Below, one piece after another: positions 35,359 through 42,979 of a DNA stretch of 64,000 bases; position 1 is the stretch's first letter; every line of letters begins with the position of its first letter. This DNA is from Salinimicrobium sediminis (GTDB lineage: Bacteria > Bacteroidota > Bacteroidia > Flavobacteriales > Flavobacteriaceae): positions 124,001 to 188,000 of the forward strand of contig NZ_OCMF01000001.1 in assembly GCF_900215295.1 (NCBI RefSeq), read 5' to 3'. Under the pieces are notes generated by a model. It had not been told where the DNA came from, ran no database searches, and saw only the letters and a program-made list of their open reading frames with translations. The translations under genes and the position numbers were made by a program.

Positions 35359-35516
35359 TATTTCGAAAACGTTTTAGGGCGTGCAATTTACGAATTTAGA
35401 AACGAAGTTGCCATTTTTCGTGGTTTATTCAATGGCCAATCCAATTTGGCACTATTGCTGAAGATCATCAGCAGCAGGATAACTTTTGTTTATGATTTTC
35501 ATTCGCCATATATAGA

Positions 35517-35524
35517 TACCTTTG
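35517..35524 (+). promoter_or_regulatory. -7 box (TACCTTTG) for the DUF4197 gene
   Basis: Exact TAnnTTTG ending 14 nt before ATG 35539. Confidence 0.55.
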
Positions 35525-35538
35525 TTAAAACTTGAAGC

Positions 35539-36243
35539 ATGAAGAAATTTTTACTCCTGGCCATTGTGCCTTTGTTTATGGGTTGTGCAGAATTACAACA
35601 AATTGCCGATTCCCTGCCACAGGAAGGCCCGGCCATGACCAATACCCAAATCGCTGCCGGTTTACGCCAGGCACTTGACTTTGGAATAGAAAAACAGGTC
35701 ACAAAACTTACTGAAGAAAATGGCTTCTGGAGCAATGAACTTGTGCGGATAGGTTTACCTCCCGAATTGCAGAAAGTAGATAAAACCCTACGCGACCTGG
35801 GCATGAGTAACCTGGCCGATGAAGGCCTGAAAGTGCTCAATCGTGCTGCCGAAGATGCAGTGAAAGAAGCAACACCTATTTTTGTGAATGCAGTAAAGGA
35901 GATCACTTTTACCGATGCTAAAAATATTTTGCTGGGGAACGACACCGCCGCTACGACCTACCTGTCCCAAAAAACCACAGATCCGCTTTACGCCAAATTC
36001 AATCCGGTAATCACTACCTCTCTAGACCGGGTGGGTGCGACGCAGGTTTGGACCAACATCATCAACCGCTACAATGCCCTGCCCTTATCCACAGATGTAA
36101 ATCCAGATCTTGCAGATTATGTCACACAGCAGGCTTTGGAAGGTGTCTTTACAATGATCGCCGTGGAAGAAAAGGAAATACGAAACAACTTCGCCTCCCG
36201 AACCACAGATCTGTTGAAAAGGGTATTTGCGCTACAAGACTAA
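35539..36243 (+). CDS. DUF4197 lipoprotein
   Basis: This 234-residue protein has a lipobox (PLFMGC, Cys about 16) and a wholly helical DUF4197 domain to the end, with GLRQALDFGIEKQVTKL, IGLPPELQKVDKTLRDLG and the late TTDPLYAKFNPVI and ALEGVFTMIAVEEKEIR motifs. DUF4197 proteins are periplasmic lipoproteins of unknown function. The gene has its own promoter. A heptamer array starts directly after the TAA stop. Confidence 0.9.
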   Translation: MKKFLLLAIVPLFMGCAELQQIADSLPQEGPAMTNTQIAAGLRQALDFGIEKQVTKLTEENGFWSNELVRIGLPPELQKVDKTLRDLGMSNLADEGLKVLNRAAEDAVKEATPIFVNAVKEITFTDAKNILLGNDTAATTYLSQKTTDPLYAKFNPVITTSLDRVGATQVWTNIINRYNALPLSTDVNPDLADYVTQQALEGVFTMIAVEEKEIRNNFASRTTDLLKRVFALQD

Positions 36244-36334
36244 CAAGGTTTAAGGTTTAAGGTTTAAGGTTTAAGGTTTAAGGTTTAAGGTTTAAGGTTT
36301 AAGGTCGAAAATTCAATATTCAATATTCAATATT
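36241..36334 (+). repeat. Two heptanucleotide arrays: (TAAGGTT)8.7 and (TTCAATA)3
   Basis: From 36245 to 36305 the sequence is 8.7 near-perfect copies of AAGGTTT, starting at the stop of the DUF4197 gene. After a 6-nt break a second array of TTCAATA runs 36312-36334. Nothing else was seen between here and the promoter at 36489. Confidence 0.95.
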
Positions 36335-36488
36335 TACGGTTATAAACAATTGAATTACTGTCTTAACCATAGTAGAATCTACAGAAGTGTCCTACATCTT
36401 ATAAGTTTTTAACAAGAGCTGTAGGTAAATGGCGAACATTTATAAGAATGTTAACTTCAGGTTAGGAAAAGTTCGAAAACAGGCAGGA

Positions 36489-36496
36489 TATCTTTG
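36489..36496 (+). promoter_or_regulatory. -7 box (TATCTTTG) for the 61-residue gene
   Basis: Exact TAnnTTTG ending 19 nt before ATG 36516. It lies inside a longer open frame from 36429 and therefore decides the start. Confidence 0.6.
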
Positions 36497-36515
36497 TCTC
36501 AATAACACAAAGCAT

Positions 36516-36701
36516 ATGTTCCGACTATTTGAACCCCGGTCTGCAATGGAAAGGCTTCAGGAGAAATATTGTTTCCTGATGCGCCGGTCTTTTGAGCTTG
36601 CCCTGGTAGATAAAACCAGAAGCGATCTGCTCAACGAGAAGGCATGCAAGATCTTACAGGAGATCCGCCGGATGGAGAAGACTCAGGAAAAATTTTCCTG
36701 A
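36516..36701 (+). CDS. Lacal_2735 family small protein
   Basis: This 61-residue basic helical protein has the pattern MFRLFE..S.MERLQEKYCFLMRRSFELALVDKTRSD, matching Lacal_2735 family proteins (about 55-60 residues; MFxLFKKKSExEKLQKKY...), which are specific to Bacteroidota and have no known function. The frame is open from 36429, but the -7 box at 36489-36496 and family length support ATG 36516. It overlaps the 3' end of the convergent gene by 19 bp. Confidence 0.8.
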   Translation: MFRLFEPRSAMERLQEKYCFLMRRSFELALVDKTRSDLLNEKACKILQEIRRMEKTQEKFS

Positions 36702-37486
36702 AGTTGCCTGAAGTAAGTAAACGCCGCCGTTAGACGCGAGCCGTACCAGCTAAAATATTCCCCGTCCACGATTTGGACCCGAGCCTTTCCCACCTCATTT
36801 CTCAACGCCTGTACATGATCCTCCTTAAAAGGATACGGCTCTGTTGACAAGAGCAATAAATCCACCTTTTTTTGCCCCAAATCCCCCAAATTGATCTCAG
36901 GATACCTGGAATCTTCTTCGGAAAATACATTCTGTAGTTTATTAAGCTGAAGAAGGTGATCTATAAAAGTATCTTTTCCTGCCACCATCCATGGATCTTT
37001 CCAGATAAAATAAGCCACCTTCCGTACCGGAAGATTGTGCATATCCTCCTGAAATTGACTTCTTAATAATGTGATTTTCTCTGCTATTTCTGAAGCTTTT
37101 GCAGTCACTCCGAAGATTTCTCCATACTGAAAAATGAGCTCCAGGGAATCATCTATAGATTTTATATCAGAAACATGAACAGGAGCGATCTTTTCCAGCT
37201 CTGTCACCATTTCTTCTGTATTCTCTTCCTTATTACAAAGAATAATATCAGGTTTCAGGGCAGCAATCCTGTCGAAATGCACTTTTTTGGTGCCGCCTAC
37301 TATTTTTTTCTCCTTCCGCAGGTCCCGGGGATGCACACAAAATTTCGTGACTCCAAATATTTGCTCTCTAAGACCGAGATCTACCAATAATTCCGTCTGA
37401 CTCGGCACCAGAGAAACGATGCGTCGGGGAGTCCCCTTCACTTCTATCTTTCGGTTTAACTGGTCCCTAAATACTTTCATAGACAA
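36683..37486 (-). CDS. BtuF-like helical-backbone metal/cobalamin-binding protein without signal peptide
   Basis: This 267-residue protein has the two-lobed periplasmic-binding fold of class III substrate-binding proteins (PF01497): RRIVSLVPSQTELLVDLG at the start of lobe one, IAALKPDIILCNKEEN at its end, a long backbone helix, and lobe two with VAYFIWKDPWMVAGKDTFIDHLL. The family normally carries cobalamin or ferric siderophore to an ABC importer. No signal peptide or lipobox is visible in MSMKVFRDQLNRKIEV, so it is probably cytoplasmic. With cobalamin enzymes nearby, a cytosolic cobalamin-binding role is conceivable. ATG 37480 is an alternative start. Confidence 0.82.
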   Translation of the reverse strand: MSMKVFRDQLNRKIEVKGTPRRIVSLVPSQTELLVDLGLREQIFGVTKFCVHPRDLRKEKKIVGGTKKVHFDRIAALKPDIILCNKEENTEEMVTELEKIAPVHVSDIKSIDDSLELIFQYGEIFGVTAKASEIAEKITLLRSQFQEDMHNLPVRKVAYFIWKDPWMVAGKDTFIDHLLQLNKLQNVFSEEDSRYPEINLGDLGQKKVDLLLLSTEPYPFKEDHVQALRNEVGKARVQIVDGEYFSWYGSRLTAAFTYFRQLQENFS

Positions 37487-37537
37487 AAAGAAGTGTCAAA
37501 AAAGGCATTTTTGAAGCTCTTACTTCAGCAGCTGCTT

Positions 37538-38347
37538 TTAAAGATAGCTGGCCATTTCCTGCTGAAGTTTTTTAGCTTCAGTTGCAGCGGCTTCAGCAAA
37601 ATTTTCATCTTCCGAAGCATAGATAACGGCACGGGATGCATTGACCAGCAGCCCCACCTTCCTGTTCATACCAAATTTACACACTTCTTCCAGGCTGCCT
37701 CCCTGAGCTCCCACTCCAGGAACCAACAAAAAACTTTCCGGAATGAGGTGACGGATCTCCCTGAGATGTTCAGCTTTTGTCGCACCCACTACATACATCA
37801 GGTTTTGGCCGTTATTCCAGTCTTTAGAAGTCTTAATTACTTTCTTATAAAGTTCCTCCCCATCAAAGCTCTGCGTCTGGAAATCAAAAGCTCCTTCGTT
37901 AGAAGTCAGCGCAAGTAAAATCGTGTGTTTATTCTCATAAGCCAAAAATGGCTCCACGGAATCCTTTCCCATGTATGGCGCCACTGTGACCGAATCAAAA
38001 TTAAGGTCCTCAAAAAAGGCTTTTGCATACATGCCCGAAGTATTGCCAATATCGCCACGCTTGGCATCTGCAATAGTAAAGATCTCAGGATGATTCTCAT
38101 TAAGGTAATCAATGGTCTTTTTTAAAGCCTGGAATCCTTTGATCCCCTGCGCCTCATAGAAGGCAAGATTGGGTTTGTATGCCACAACCAGCTGATGTGT
38201 GGCATCAATAATGGCTTTATTAAAAGCAAATATGGGATCTTCTTCTTTTAAAAGGTGCTTCGGAATTTTGTCGATGTCCACATCGAGTCCAATGCACAGG
38301 AAGGATTTTTTAAGATGGATCTGTTCGGTAAGCTGAGAAGTGGTCAT
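37538..38347 (-). CDS. pyrF: Orotidine-5'-phosphate decarboxylase (type 2)
   Basis: This 269-residue TIM barrel decarboxylates OMP to UMP, the last step of de novo pyrimidine synthesis. The catalytic D-x-K-x-x-D motif is in [17 protein letters not shown], with [16 protein letters not shown] and the phosphate-binding [13 protein letters not shown]. The length is that of the longer type 2 enzyme. It lies 53 nt after prfA on the same strand; a terminator-like hairpin fills that gap, so readthrough or a cryptic promoter sets its expression. Confidence 0.96.
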   Translation of the reverse strand: MTTSQLTEQIHLKKSFLCIGLDVDIDKIPKHLLKEEDPIFAFNKAIIDATHQLVVAYKPNLAFYEAQGIKGFQALKKTIDYLNENHPEIFTIADAKRGDIGNTSGMYAKAFFEDLNFDSVTVAPYMGKDSVEPFLAYENKHTILLALTSNEGAFDFQTQSFDGEELYKKVIKTSKDWNNGQNLMYVVGATKAEHLREIRHLIPESFLLVPGVGAQGGSLEEVCKFGMNRKVGLLVNASRAVIYASEDENFAEAAATEAKKLQQEMASYL

Positions 38348-38357
38348 GGGCTGGAAA

Positions 38358-38390
38358 TAAAAAAGCTGCCGGAGTGCGGCAGCTTTGAAT
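38358..38390 (-). terminator. Rho-independent terminator between prfA and pyrF
   Basis: Perfect 10-bp stem AAAGCTGCCG/CGGCAGCTTT (38362-38371, 38377-38386), followed on the minus strand by TTTTTTATTT. Confidence 0.85.
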
Positions 38391-38400
38391 TTTTTATGAT

Positions 38401-39477
38401 TTAAAAAACGTCTGAATTCTCTTTCAGTTTTTCGGTGTTTTCAACAAGTTGAAGTTCGTCGATGATCTTTTGAATATCACCATTGATGATGTTTCCAAGA
38501 TCGTAAAGCGTAAGTCCTATCCTGTGATCGGTCACCCGGCCCTGGGCATAATTATAGGTACGGATCTTTGCACTCCTGTCTCCGCTGGAAACCATGGAGT
38601 TTCTCTTAGCAGCATCTGCTTCCATCTTCTTGGCAAGTTCCTGCTCATAAAGCCTTGACCTCAACACGCGGAATGCCTTCTCCTTATTCTTGTGTTGGGA
38701 TTTTTGATCCTGACACTGCGCCACCAAACCGGTTGGAAGGTGAGTCAATCGTACCGCGGAATATGTAGTGTTCACCGACTGTCCACCCGGACCTGAAGAA
38801 CAGAAGTAGTCAATTCTCACGTCTTTAGGATCGATCTCGACGTCGAACTCTTCAGCCTCCGGCAGCACCATTACTGTTGCGGCAGAGGTGTGCACGCGTC
38901 CCTGGGTTTCGGTTTGAGGTACCCGCTGCACACGGTGTACTCCCGCTTCAAACTTTAGAGTTCCGTAGACATCCTCTCCGGTCACGTCAAAGATGATCTC
39001 TTTGAATCCGCCGCTGGTACCTTCGCTAAAATCCACGATCTGGTGTTTCCAGCCACGGCTTTCAATATATTTGGTATACATGCGGTAAAGGTCTCCGGCG
39101 AAAATACTGGCCTCATCCCCACCGGTACCGGCACGGATCTCCATCACCACGTTCTTGGCATCCTCAGGATCTTTAGGAACAAGCATCATCCTGATCTTCT
39201 CCTCCATCCCCGGGATCTTCTCCTTGGCCTCTTCCAGCTGCATTTTGGCCATATCGGTCATCTCGGGGTCACTGCCATCGGCAATGATCTCTTCGGCTTC
39301 CTTCTTATTTTCAACAAGACTCAGGTATTCGGCGCGAACCTCCATGAGTTTCTTAAGCTCCTTGTATTCTTTGTTCAGCTCGATATAGCGCTTTTGATCT
39401 GCTATTACAGAGGGTTGAATGATCAGGTCATTCACCTCGTCAAAACGCTGCTTCACAATATTTAATTTCTCGATCAT
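38401..39477 (-). CDS. prfA: Peptide chain release factor 1
   Basis: This 358-residue factor terminates translation at UAA and UAG. The GGQ loop is in [18 protein letters not shown], the domain 2 decoding region includes [22 protein letters not shown], and the C-terminal [20 protein letters not shown] is conserved. The ATG is preceded by AAGGAG, one of few clear Shine-Dalgarno sequences in the window, and by a -7 box. It is the first gene of a prfA-pyrF unit. Confidence 0.97.
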   Translation of the reverse strand: MIEKLNIVKQRFDEVNDLIIQPSVIADQKRYIELNKEYKELKKLMEVRAEYLSLVENKKEAEEIIADGSDPEMTDMAKMQLEEAKEKIPGMEEKIRMMLVPKDPEDAKNVVMEIRAGTGGDEASIFAGDLYRMYTKYIESRGWKHQIVDFSEGTSGGFKEIIFDVTGEDVYGTLKFEAGVHRVQRVPQTETQGRVHTSAATVMVLPEAEEFDVEIDPKDVRIDYFCSSGPGGQSVNTTYSAVRLTHLPTGLVAQCQDQKSQHKNKEKAFRVLRSRLYEQELAKKMEADAAKRNSMVSSGDRSAKIRTYNYAQGRVTDHRIGLTLYDLGNIINGDIQKIIDELQLVENTEKLKENSDVF

Positions 39478-39495
39478 ATCATCTCCTTAAAGTGG

Positions 39496-39503
39496 CAAAT
39501 TTA
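39496..39503 (-). promoter_or_regulatory. -7 box (TAAATTTG) for prfA
   Basis: Exact TAnnTTTG on the minus strand, 18 nt before the prfA ATG. Confidence 0.55.
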
Positions 39504-39675
39504 CAATAAATCCATTGGATTCCTGTAAAGGATTTATAAGGGAGTAAAAAATTCTTAAGCGGGAACGGAATAGAAAATTTTCCCTGTTTCACACAAAGAT
39601 CACCGGGAAAAAAGCAAGAACACAAAGAAGAACAAAAGGTAAGAGATTCTTCTGATTTTCATTATTTTGATTGGC

Positions 39676-40176
39676 ATGGAGAAGATGAAAAAAATCGGGT
39701 TGGGCGGAGGCTGTCACTGGTGTACGGAAGCGATCTTTCAGCAGGTGGAGGGTGTTGTAAAAGTTGAGCAGGGGTATATTGCTTCTGAAGCTCCCGCCGA
39801 TACTCTTTCTGAAGCTGTTATTGTTCACTACCTCCCAAAAAAGGTGAATTTGGAGAGGCTTTTGGAGATACATCTTCATACCCACAATTCGACTTCAGAT
39901 CATTCCTTCAGGAAAAAATACCGGAGTGCGGTCTATTTCTTCTCTGCGGAAGAGGAAAAGGAGATAAAAAGTTTACTTGTAAAACTTCAGAAAAAATTTG
40001 AGAAAAAATTGGTGACGCAGGTGTTGGCCTTTCGGAAGTTTGAAGCTTCAAGAGAATCCATTCAAAATTACTACAAGAGAAATCCTGAAGCTCCTTTTTG
40101 TAAAAGATATATAGAGCCGAAGCTGAAATTAATAAAAGAACTCGATCTTATTCCACGCAAAGAGCGCAAAGTCTAA
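39676..40176 (+). CDS. msrA: Peptide-methionine (S)-S-oxide reductase MsrA
   Basis: This 166-residue enzyme reduces methionine-S-sulfoxide using a catalytic cysteine. The active-site motif is GGGCHWCTEAIFQ, with His in place of the Phe of canonical GCFW and a second Cys three positions on, plus VEQGYI and HDPT-like IHLHTHNSTSD. It is therefore a divergent MsrA. ATG 39676 is chosen over an upstream TTG at 39667. The last six residues (RKERKV) and the stop are encoded by the left arm of the repeat around the GxxExxY gene, so the native tail may have been replaced. Confidence 0.85.
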   Translation: MEKMKKIGLGGGCHWCTEAIFQQVEGVVKVEQGYIASEAPADTLSEAVIVHYLPKKVNLERLLEIHLHTHNSTSDHSFRKKYRSAVYFFSAEEEKEIKSLLVKLQKKFEKKLVTQVLAFRKFEASRESIQNYYKRNPEAPFCKRYIEPKLKLIKELDLIPRKERKV

Positions 40177-40196
40177 AACGCAAAGGACGCGAAGAG
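40156..40196. repeat. Left arm of inverted repeat around the GxxExxY gene
   Basis: Two GCAAAG-rich blocks (40156-40171 and 40179-40196) of the form CGCAAAGAGCGCAAAG and CGCAAAGGACGCGAAGAG. The complement of both blocks, in mirrored order, is at 40659-40698. The first block encodes the C terminus of msrA. Confidence 0.85.
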
Positions 40197-40197
40197 T

Positions 40198-40575
40198 CTA
40201 CAGATCATTGACAATCCTATGAATTCCCTCTTTAAGAGATTTCGTATTAAAATTCATTAGAAGTCCAAGCTTTAATCCGGAAAGTTTTAAATAAGTAAGT
40301 AATTGTGAGAAATGAACAGGCGCCAAATTCTCAACAGATTTGATTTCGATTATAACCTTATTATTCACCCAGAGATCAATCCTATATCCAACATCCATTT
40401 TTACTTCTTTATACAAAAAAGGCATGGGTACCTGTTGCTGAACATCAAAACCAGCCTTGCGAAGATCAAAAGCTAATGCATTTTCATATGCTGATTCCAG
40501 CAAACCAGGTCCTATTTTACGGTGCAATTCAAGAGCAGAACCAATAATCCTATATGAGAGCTCATTTTCTGTCAT
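40198..40575 (-). CDS. GxxExxY protein (PD-(D/E)XK-nuclease-like)
   Basis: This 125-residue protein has the defining IGPGLLESAYENAL motif (GxxExxY) and a nuclease-like core: V-G-Y-R-I-D-L-W-V-N-N-K-V-I-I-E-I-K-S-V-E (D...E-x-K), then a helix with HFSQLLTYLKLSGLKLGLLMNF. TIGR04256 proteins usually occur in several copies per genome; function unproven, nuclease fold inferred. The gene is enclosed by imperfect inverted repeats of about 40 bp (40156-40196 and 40659-40698), suggesting a mobile cassette that landed at the 3' end of msrA. Confidence 0.9.
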   Translation of the reverse strand: MTENELSYRIIGSALELHRKIGPGLLESAYENALAFDLRKAGFDVQQQVPMPFLYKEVKMDVGYRIDLWVNNKVIIEIKSVENLAPVHFSQLLTYLKLSGLKLGLLMNFNTKSLKEGIHRIVNDL

Positions 40576-40658
40576 TCCTTTAAATTAGAAAAAATTGCTT
40601 GAACTAATAGAAAATCTTGTGGCTTGATTAAAAAAATCGGAAGAACTTTTCTAGTTAA

Positions 40659-40698
40659 CTTCTTTGCGTCCTTTGCGAAATTCTTTGCGCTCTTTGCG
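40659..40698. repeat. Right arm of inverted repeat around the GxxExxY gene
   Basis: Blocks 40659-40677 and 40683-40698 are the reverse complement of the left arm blocks with a few changes. The arm ends 16 bp before the stop of the convergent-side gene at 40714. Confidence 0.85.
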
Positions 40699-40713
40699 AG
40701 AAAAATATTTCTA

Positions 40714-41712
40714 TCACCTCTTATTCCCTAACAAAATTTCCTCCTTCATCCTCAAGATCAAAAGCTTTTCCACTTTCTCTGCATCGGGGAGTTGCCCGGC
40801 TTTTTCTGCGAGGGTGGTGAGGTGGCCGGTGGCAATGAGGTCGCGGTAGAGCTTTTGGAAACTTTCGCCTTTAGGTTCGTAAGAATCGACTTTGATCTCC
40901 AGGAGAGAAATGATCACCAGCATATAATACTGCAGCTGCTTCTCATCATGTATGTCCATCGCATCCTTCATCAACTCCTCAAAAGTGATATTCAAATAGT
41001 CCATTCCCTGTACAATGGTGCGGGCGGCATTATAGAATGCTTCCCAGTTAGGATCAAAAAGAGCATTTTTGAAGTAACTTTTTCCTTCTTCGCCACAAAG
41101 AGAAAAACTCAGAAAAATCCCTGCATTACAATCGGTAGAAATGATGGTTGCCCCAGATTGGTAGAGCTGCTCCAGAAGTTCCGCCCTATTCTCCAGTTTG
41201 CAAATGAGAGCAGGAAGATATTCCGGAAACAGGTTTTTATCGAGCACCTTCACAATACTATTACGGATCTCTTCCCGATATTCTTTGCAGTCAAAATTAA
41301 GCAGACCCAGTACAGCCGCTTTGTTCAAATAATATTCGGTGGAATTAAAAGCATAATGCGCCAGCAAAGGTTTTGCGGGCTCATATCCAAGTTGGCCTAA
41401 AATCTCCAGTACGATTTCAGGATAATTTTCCTGCAGCCGACCATCAGAGATTGAGGATCTGAAGATCTTTTCGGCATGAGTGGAATCTCCCCACCTGCCT
41501 ACAATTTCAAGCAGGTCTCCGGCATAAGGATCTGTGGGGTTTTGAAGAAAATGCTGCAGAAGTTCTTCCGCATCGGCTTTGCTTCCGAAGCTGAGAATGG
41601 TATTTTTAAAAGCGTTGATGATCTGAAAATCTGCTTTTCCTGATATTTCCTTCAGCAGACCAAAAGTAGCGGGAAAAACAGCCTTAGCGGTATTCAAATT
41701 CCCCGAATTCAC
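40714..41712 (-). CDS. Helical-repeat protein (HEAT-like), function unknown
   Basis: This 332-residue protein consists of paired helices of about 35-40 residues (for example FGLLKEISGKADFQIINAFKN, EIVGRWGDSTHAEKIFRSS and KAAVLGLLNFDCKEYREEIRN), the pattern of HEAT/ARM-like solenoids that mediate protein contacts. It has no signal or membrane segment. The start overlaps the purM coding region by 29 bp in another frame, so translation is coupled to purM; ATGs further in are possible. No link to purine synthesis is evident. Confidence 0.75.
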   Translation of the reverse strand: MNSGNLNTAKAVFPATFGLLKEISGKADFQIINAFKNTILSFGSKADAEELLQHFLQNPTDPYAGDLLEIVGRWGDSTHAEKIFRSSISDGRLQENYPEIVLEILGQLGYEPAKPLLAHYAFNSTEYYLNKAAVLGLLNFDCKEYREEIRNSIVKVLDKNLFPEYLPALICKLENRAELLEQLYQSGATIISTDCNAGIFLSFSLCGEEGKSYFKNALFDPNWEAFYNAARTIVQGMDYLNITFEELMKDAMDIHDEKQLQYYMLVIISLLEIKVDSYEPKGESFQKLYRDLIATGHLTTLAEKAGQLPDAEKVEKLLILRMKEEILLGNKR

Positions 41713-42865
41713 TTTTGATGGTCAGTTTTTTCTCTTCGGAAGCCTCTACCCTGCCCACGATCTTCGCATCCACATTGAAGGATTTTGAAATTGCGATCAA
41801 ATCTTCAGCAATGGCTTGATCTACATACAACTCCATACGATGGCCCATGTTGAATACCTGGTACATTTCCTTCCAATCGGTTTTGCTTTCCTGCTGAATG
41901 AGTCTGAAAAGCGGCGGAACCTCAAAAAAATCATCCTTGATCACATGCAGCTTGTCCACAAAATGTAAAACTTTGGTCTGCGCACCACCGCTGCAGTGTA
42001 CCATTCCAAAAATGTCATTTTTAGAATACTTTTCAAGGATCTTTTTAATGATTGGGGCGTAGGTTCGTGTAGGGGAAAGCACCAGTTTACCCGCGTTCAG
42101 CGGACTCTCTGCCACTTCATCGGTCAGGGTTTTTGAACCGCTGTACACAAGGGCTTCAGGTACTGAAGGATCAAAACTTTCAGGAAATTTTTCTGCCAGA
42201 CTTTTTCCGAAGACATCGTGACGCGCAGAGGTGAGTCCGTTGCTGCCCATGCCGCCATTATACTCCTTTTCGTAGGTCGCCTGTCCAAAAGAAGCCAGTC
42301 CTACGATCACGTTTCCGGGTTTAATGTTAGCGTTATCGATCACTTCAATGCGCTTCATGCGGGCGGTAACGGTAGAATCAACAATAATGGTACGAACGAG
42401 GTCGCCAACATCGGCAGTTTCGCCCCCGGTGGAGTGAATATTTATTCCGAAGTTTTTAAGGTCTGAAAGCAATTCTTCGGTCCCGTTAATAATTGCAGAG
42501 ATCACCTCCCCCGGCACGACATTCTTGTTACGGCCAATGGTAGAGGAAAGCATAATGTTATCTACTGCGCCGACACATAGGAGGTCGTCGATGTTCATTA
42601 TGAGCGCGTCCTGGGCAATCCCTTTCCAAACACTCAAATCCCCGGTTTCCTTCCAGTACATGTATGCAAGGGAAGATTTTGTTCCGGCACCGTCGGCATG
42701 CATGATGAGGCAGTAATCTTCGTCGCCGGTAAGATGATCGGGGACAATCTTACAGAATGCCTTGGGAAAAAGTCCTTTATCAACATTTTTGATGGCGTTG
42801 TGAACGTCCTCTTTTCCGGCAGAAACTCCGCGGCCGGCATATCGTTTACTTATTTCCTCACTCAT
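41684..42865 (-). CDS. purM: Phosphoribosylformylglycinamidine cyclo-ligase (AIR synthase)
   Basis: This 393-residue enzyme converts FGAM to AIR in purine synthesis. The opening KRYAGRGVSAGKEDVHNAI, the HADGAGTKSSLAY loop, DDLLCVGA, GGETADVGD and GMVHCSGGAQTKVL are PurM signatures in the longer form seen in Bacteroidota. ATG 42865 is chosen because the frame start at 42886 lies inside a -7 box. A helical-repeat gene overlaps the 3' end. Confidence 0.94.
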   Translation of the reverse strand: MSEEISKRYAGRGVSAGKEDVHNAIKNVDKGLFPKAFCKIVPDHLTGDEDYCLIMHADGAGTKSSLAYMYWKETGDLSVWKGIAQDALIMNIDDLLCVGAVDNIMLSSTIGRNKNVVPGEVISAIINGTEELLSDLKNFGINIHSTGGETADVGDLVRTIIVDSTVTARMKRIEVIDNANIKPGNVIVGLASFGQATYEKEYNGGMGSNGLTSARHDVFGKSLAEKFPESFDPSVPEALVYSGSKTLTDEVAESPLNAGKLVLSPTRTYAPIIKKILEKYSKNDIFGMVHCSGGAQTKVLHFVDKLHVIKDDFFEVPPLFRLIQQESKTDWKEMYQVFNMGHRMELYVDQAIAEDLIAISKSFNVDAKIVGRVEASEEKKLTIKSEFGEFEYR

Positions 42866-42883
42866 GCTTTTGGATTTGAGGTT

Positions 42884-42891
42884 CAAAGATA
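42884..42891 (-). promoter_or_regulatory. -7 box (TATCTTTG) for purM
   Basis: Exact TAnnTTTG on the minus strand, 18 nt before ATG 42865. Confidence 0.6.
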
Positions 42892-42923
42892 ATTAGTTTA
42901 AATTTTTCAGCCTTCAGATTAGA

Positions 42924-42960
42924 AAAAATAAAGCCACCTTGAAAAAAGAGTGGCTTTAAA
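42924..42960 (-). terminator. Rho-independent terminator of glnN
   Basis: Nine-bp stem TAAAGCCAC/GTGGCTTTA (42930-42938, 42950-42958), 22 nt after the glnN stop and followed by TTTTTT on the minus strand. Confidence 0.8.
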
Positions 42961-42979
42961 AATGTCATTTTTGACAGGA

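Noticed and set aside
40792-41400. 202-codon antisense frame opposite the helical-repeat gene
   Set aside because: The minus-strand gene has helical-repeat pattern and coupling with purM; the plus-strand frame has none.
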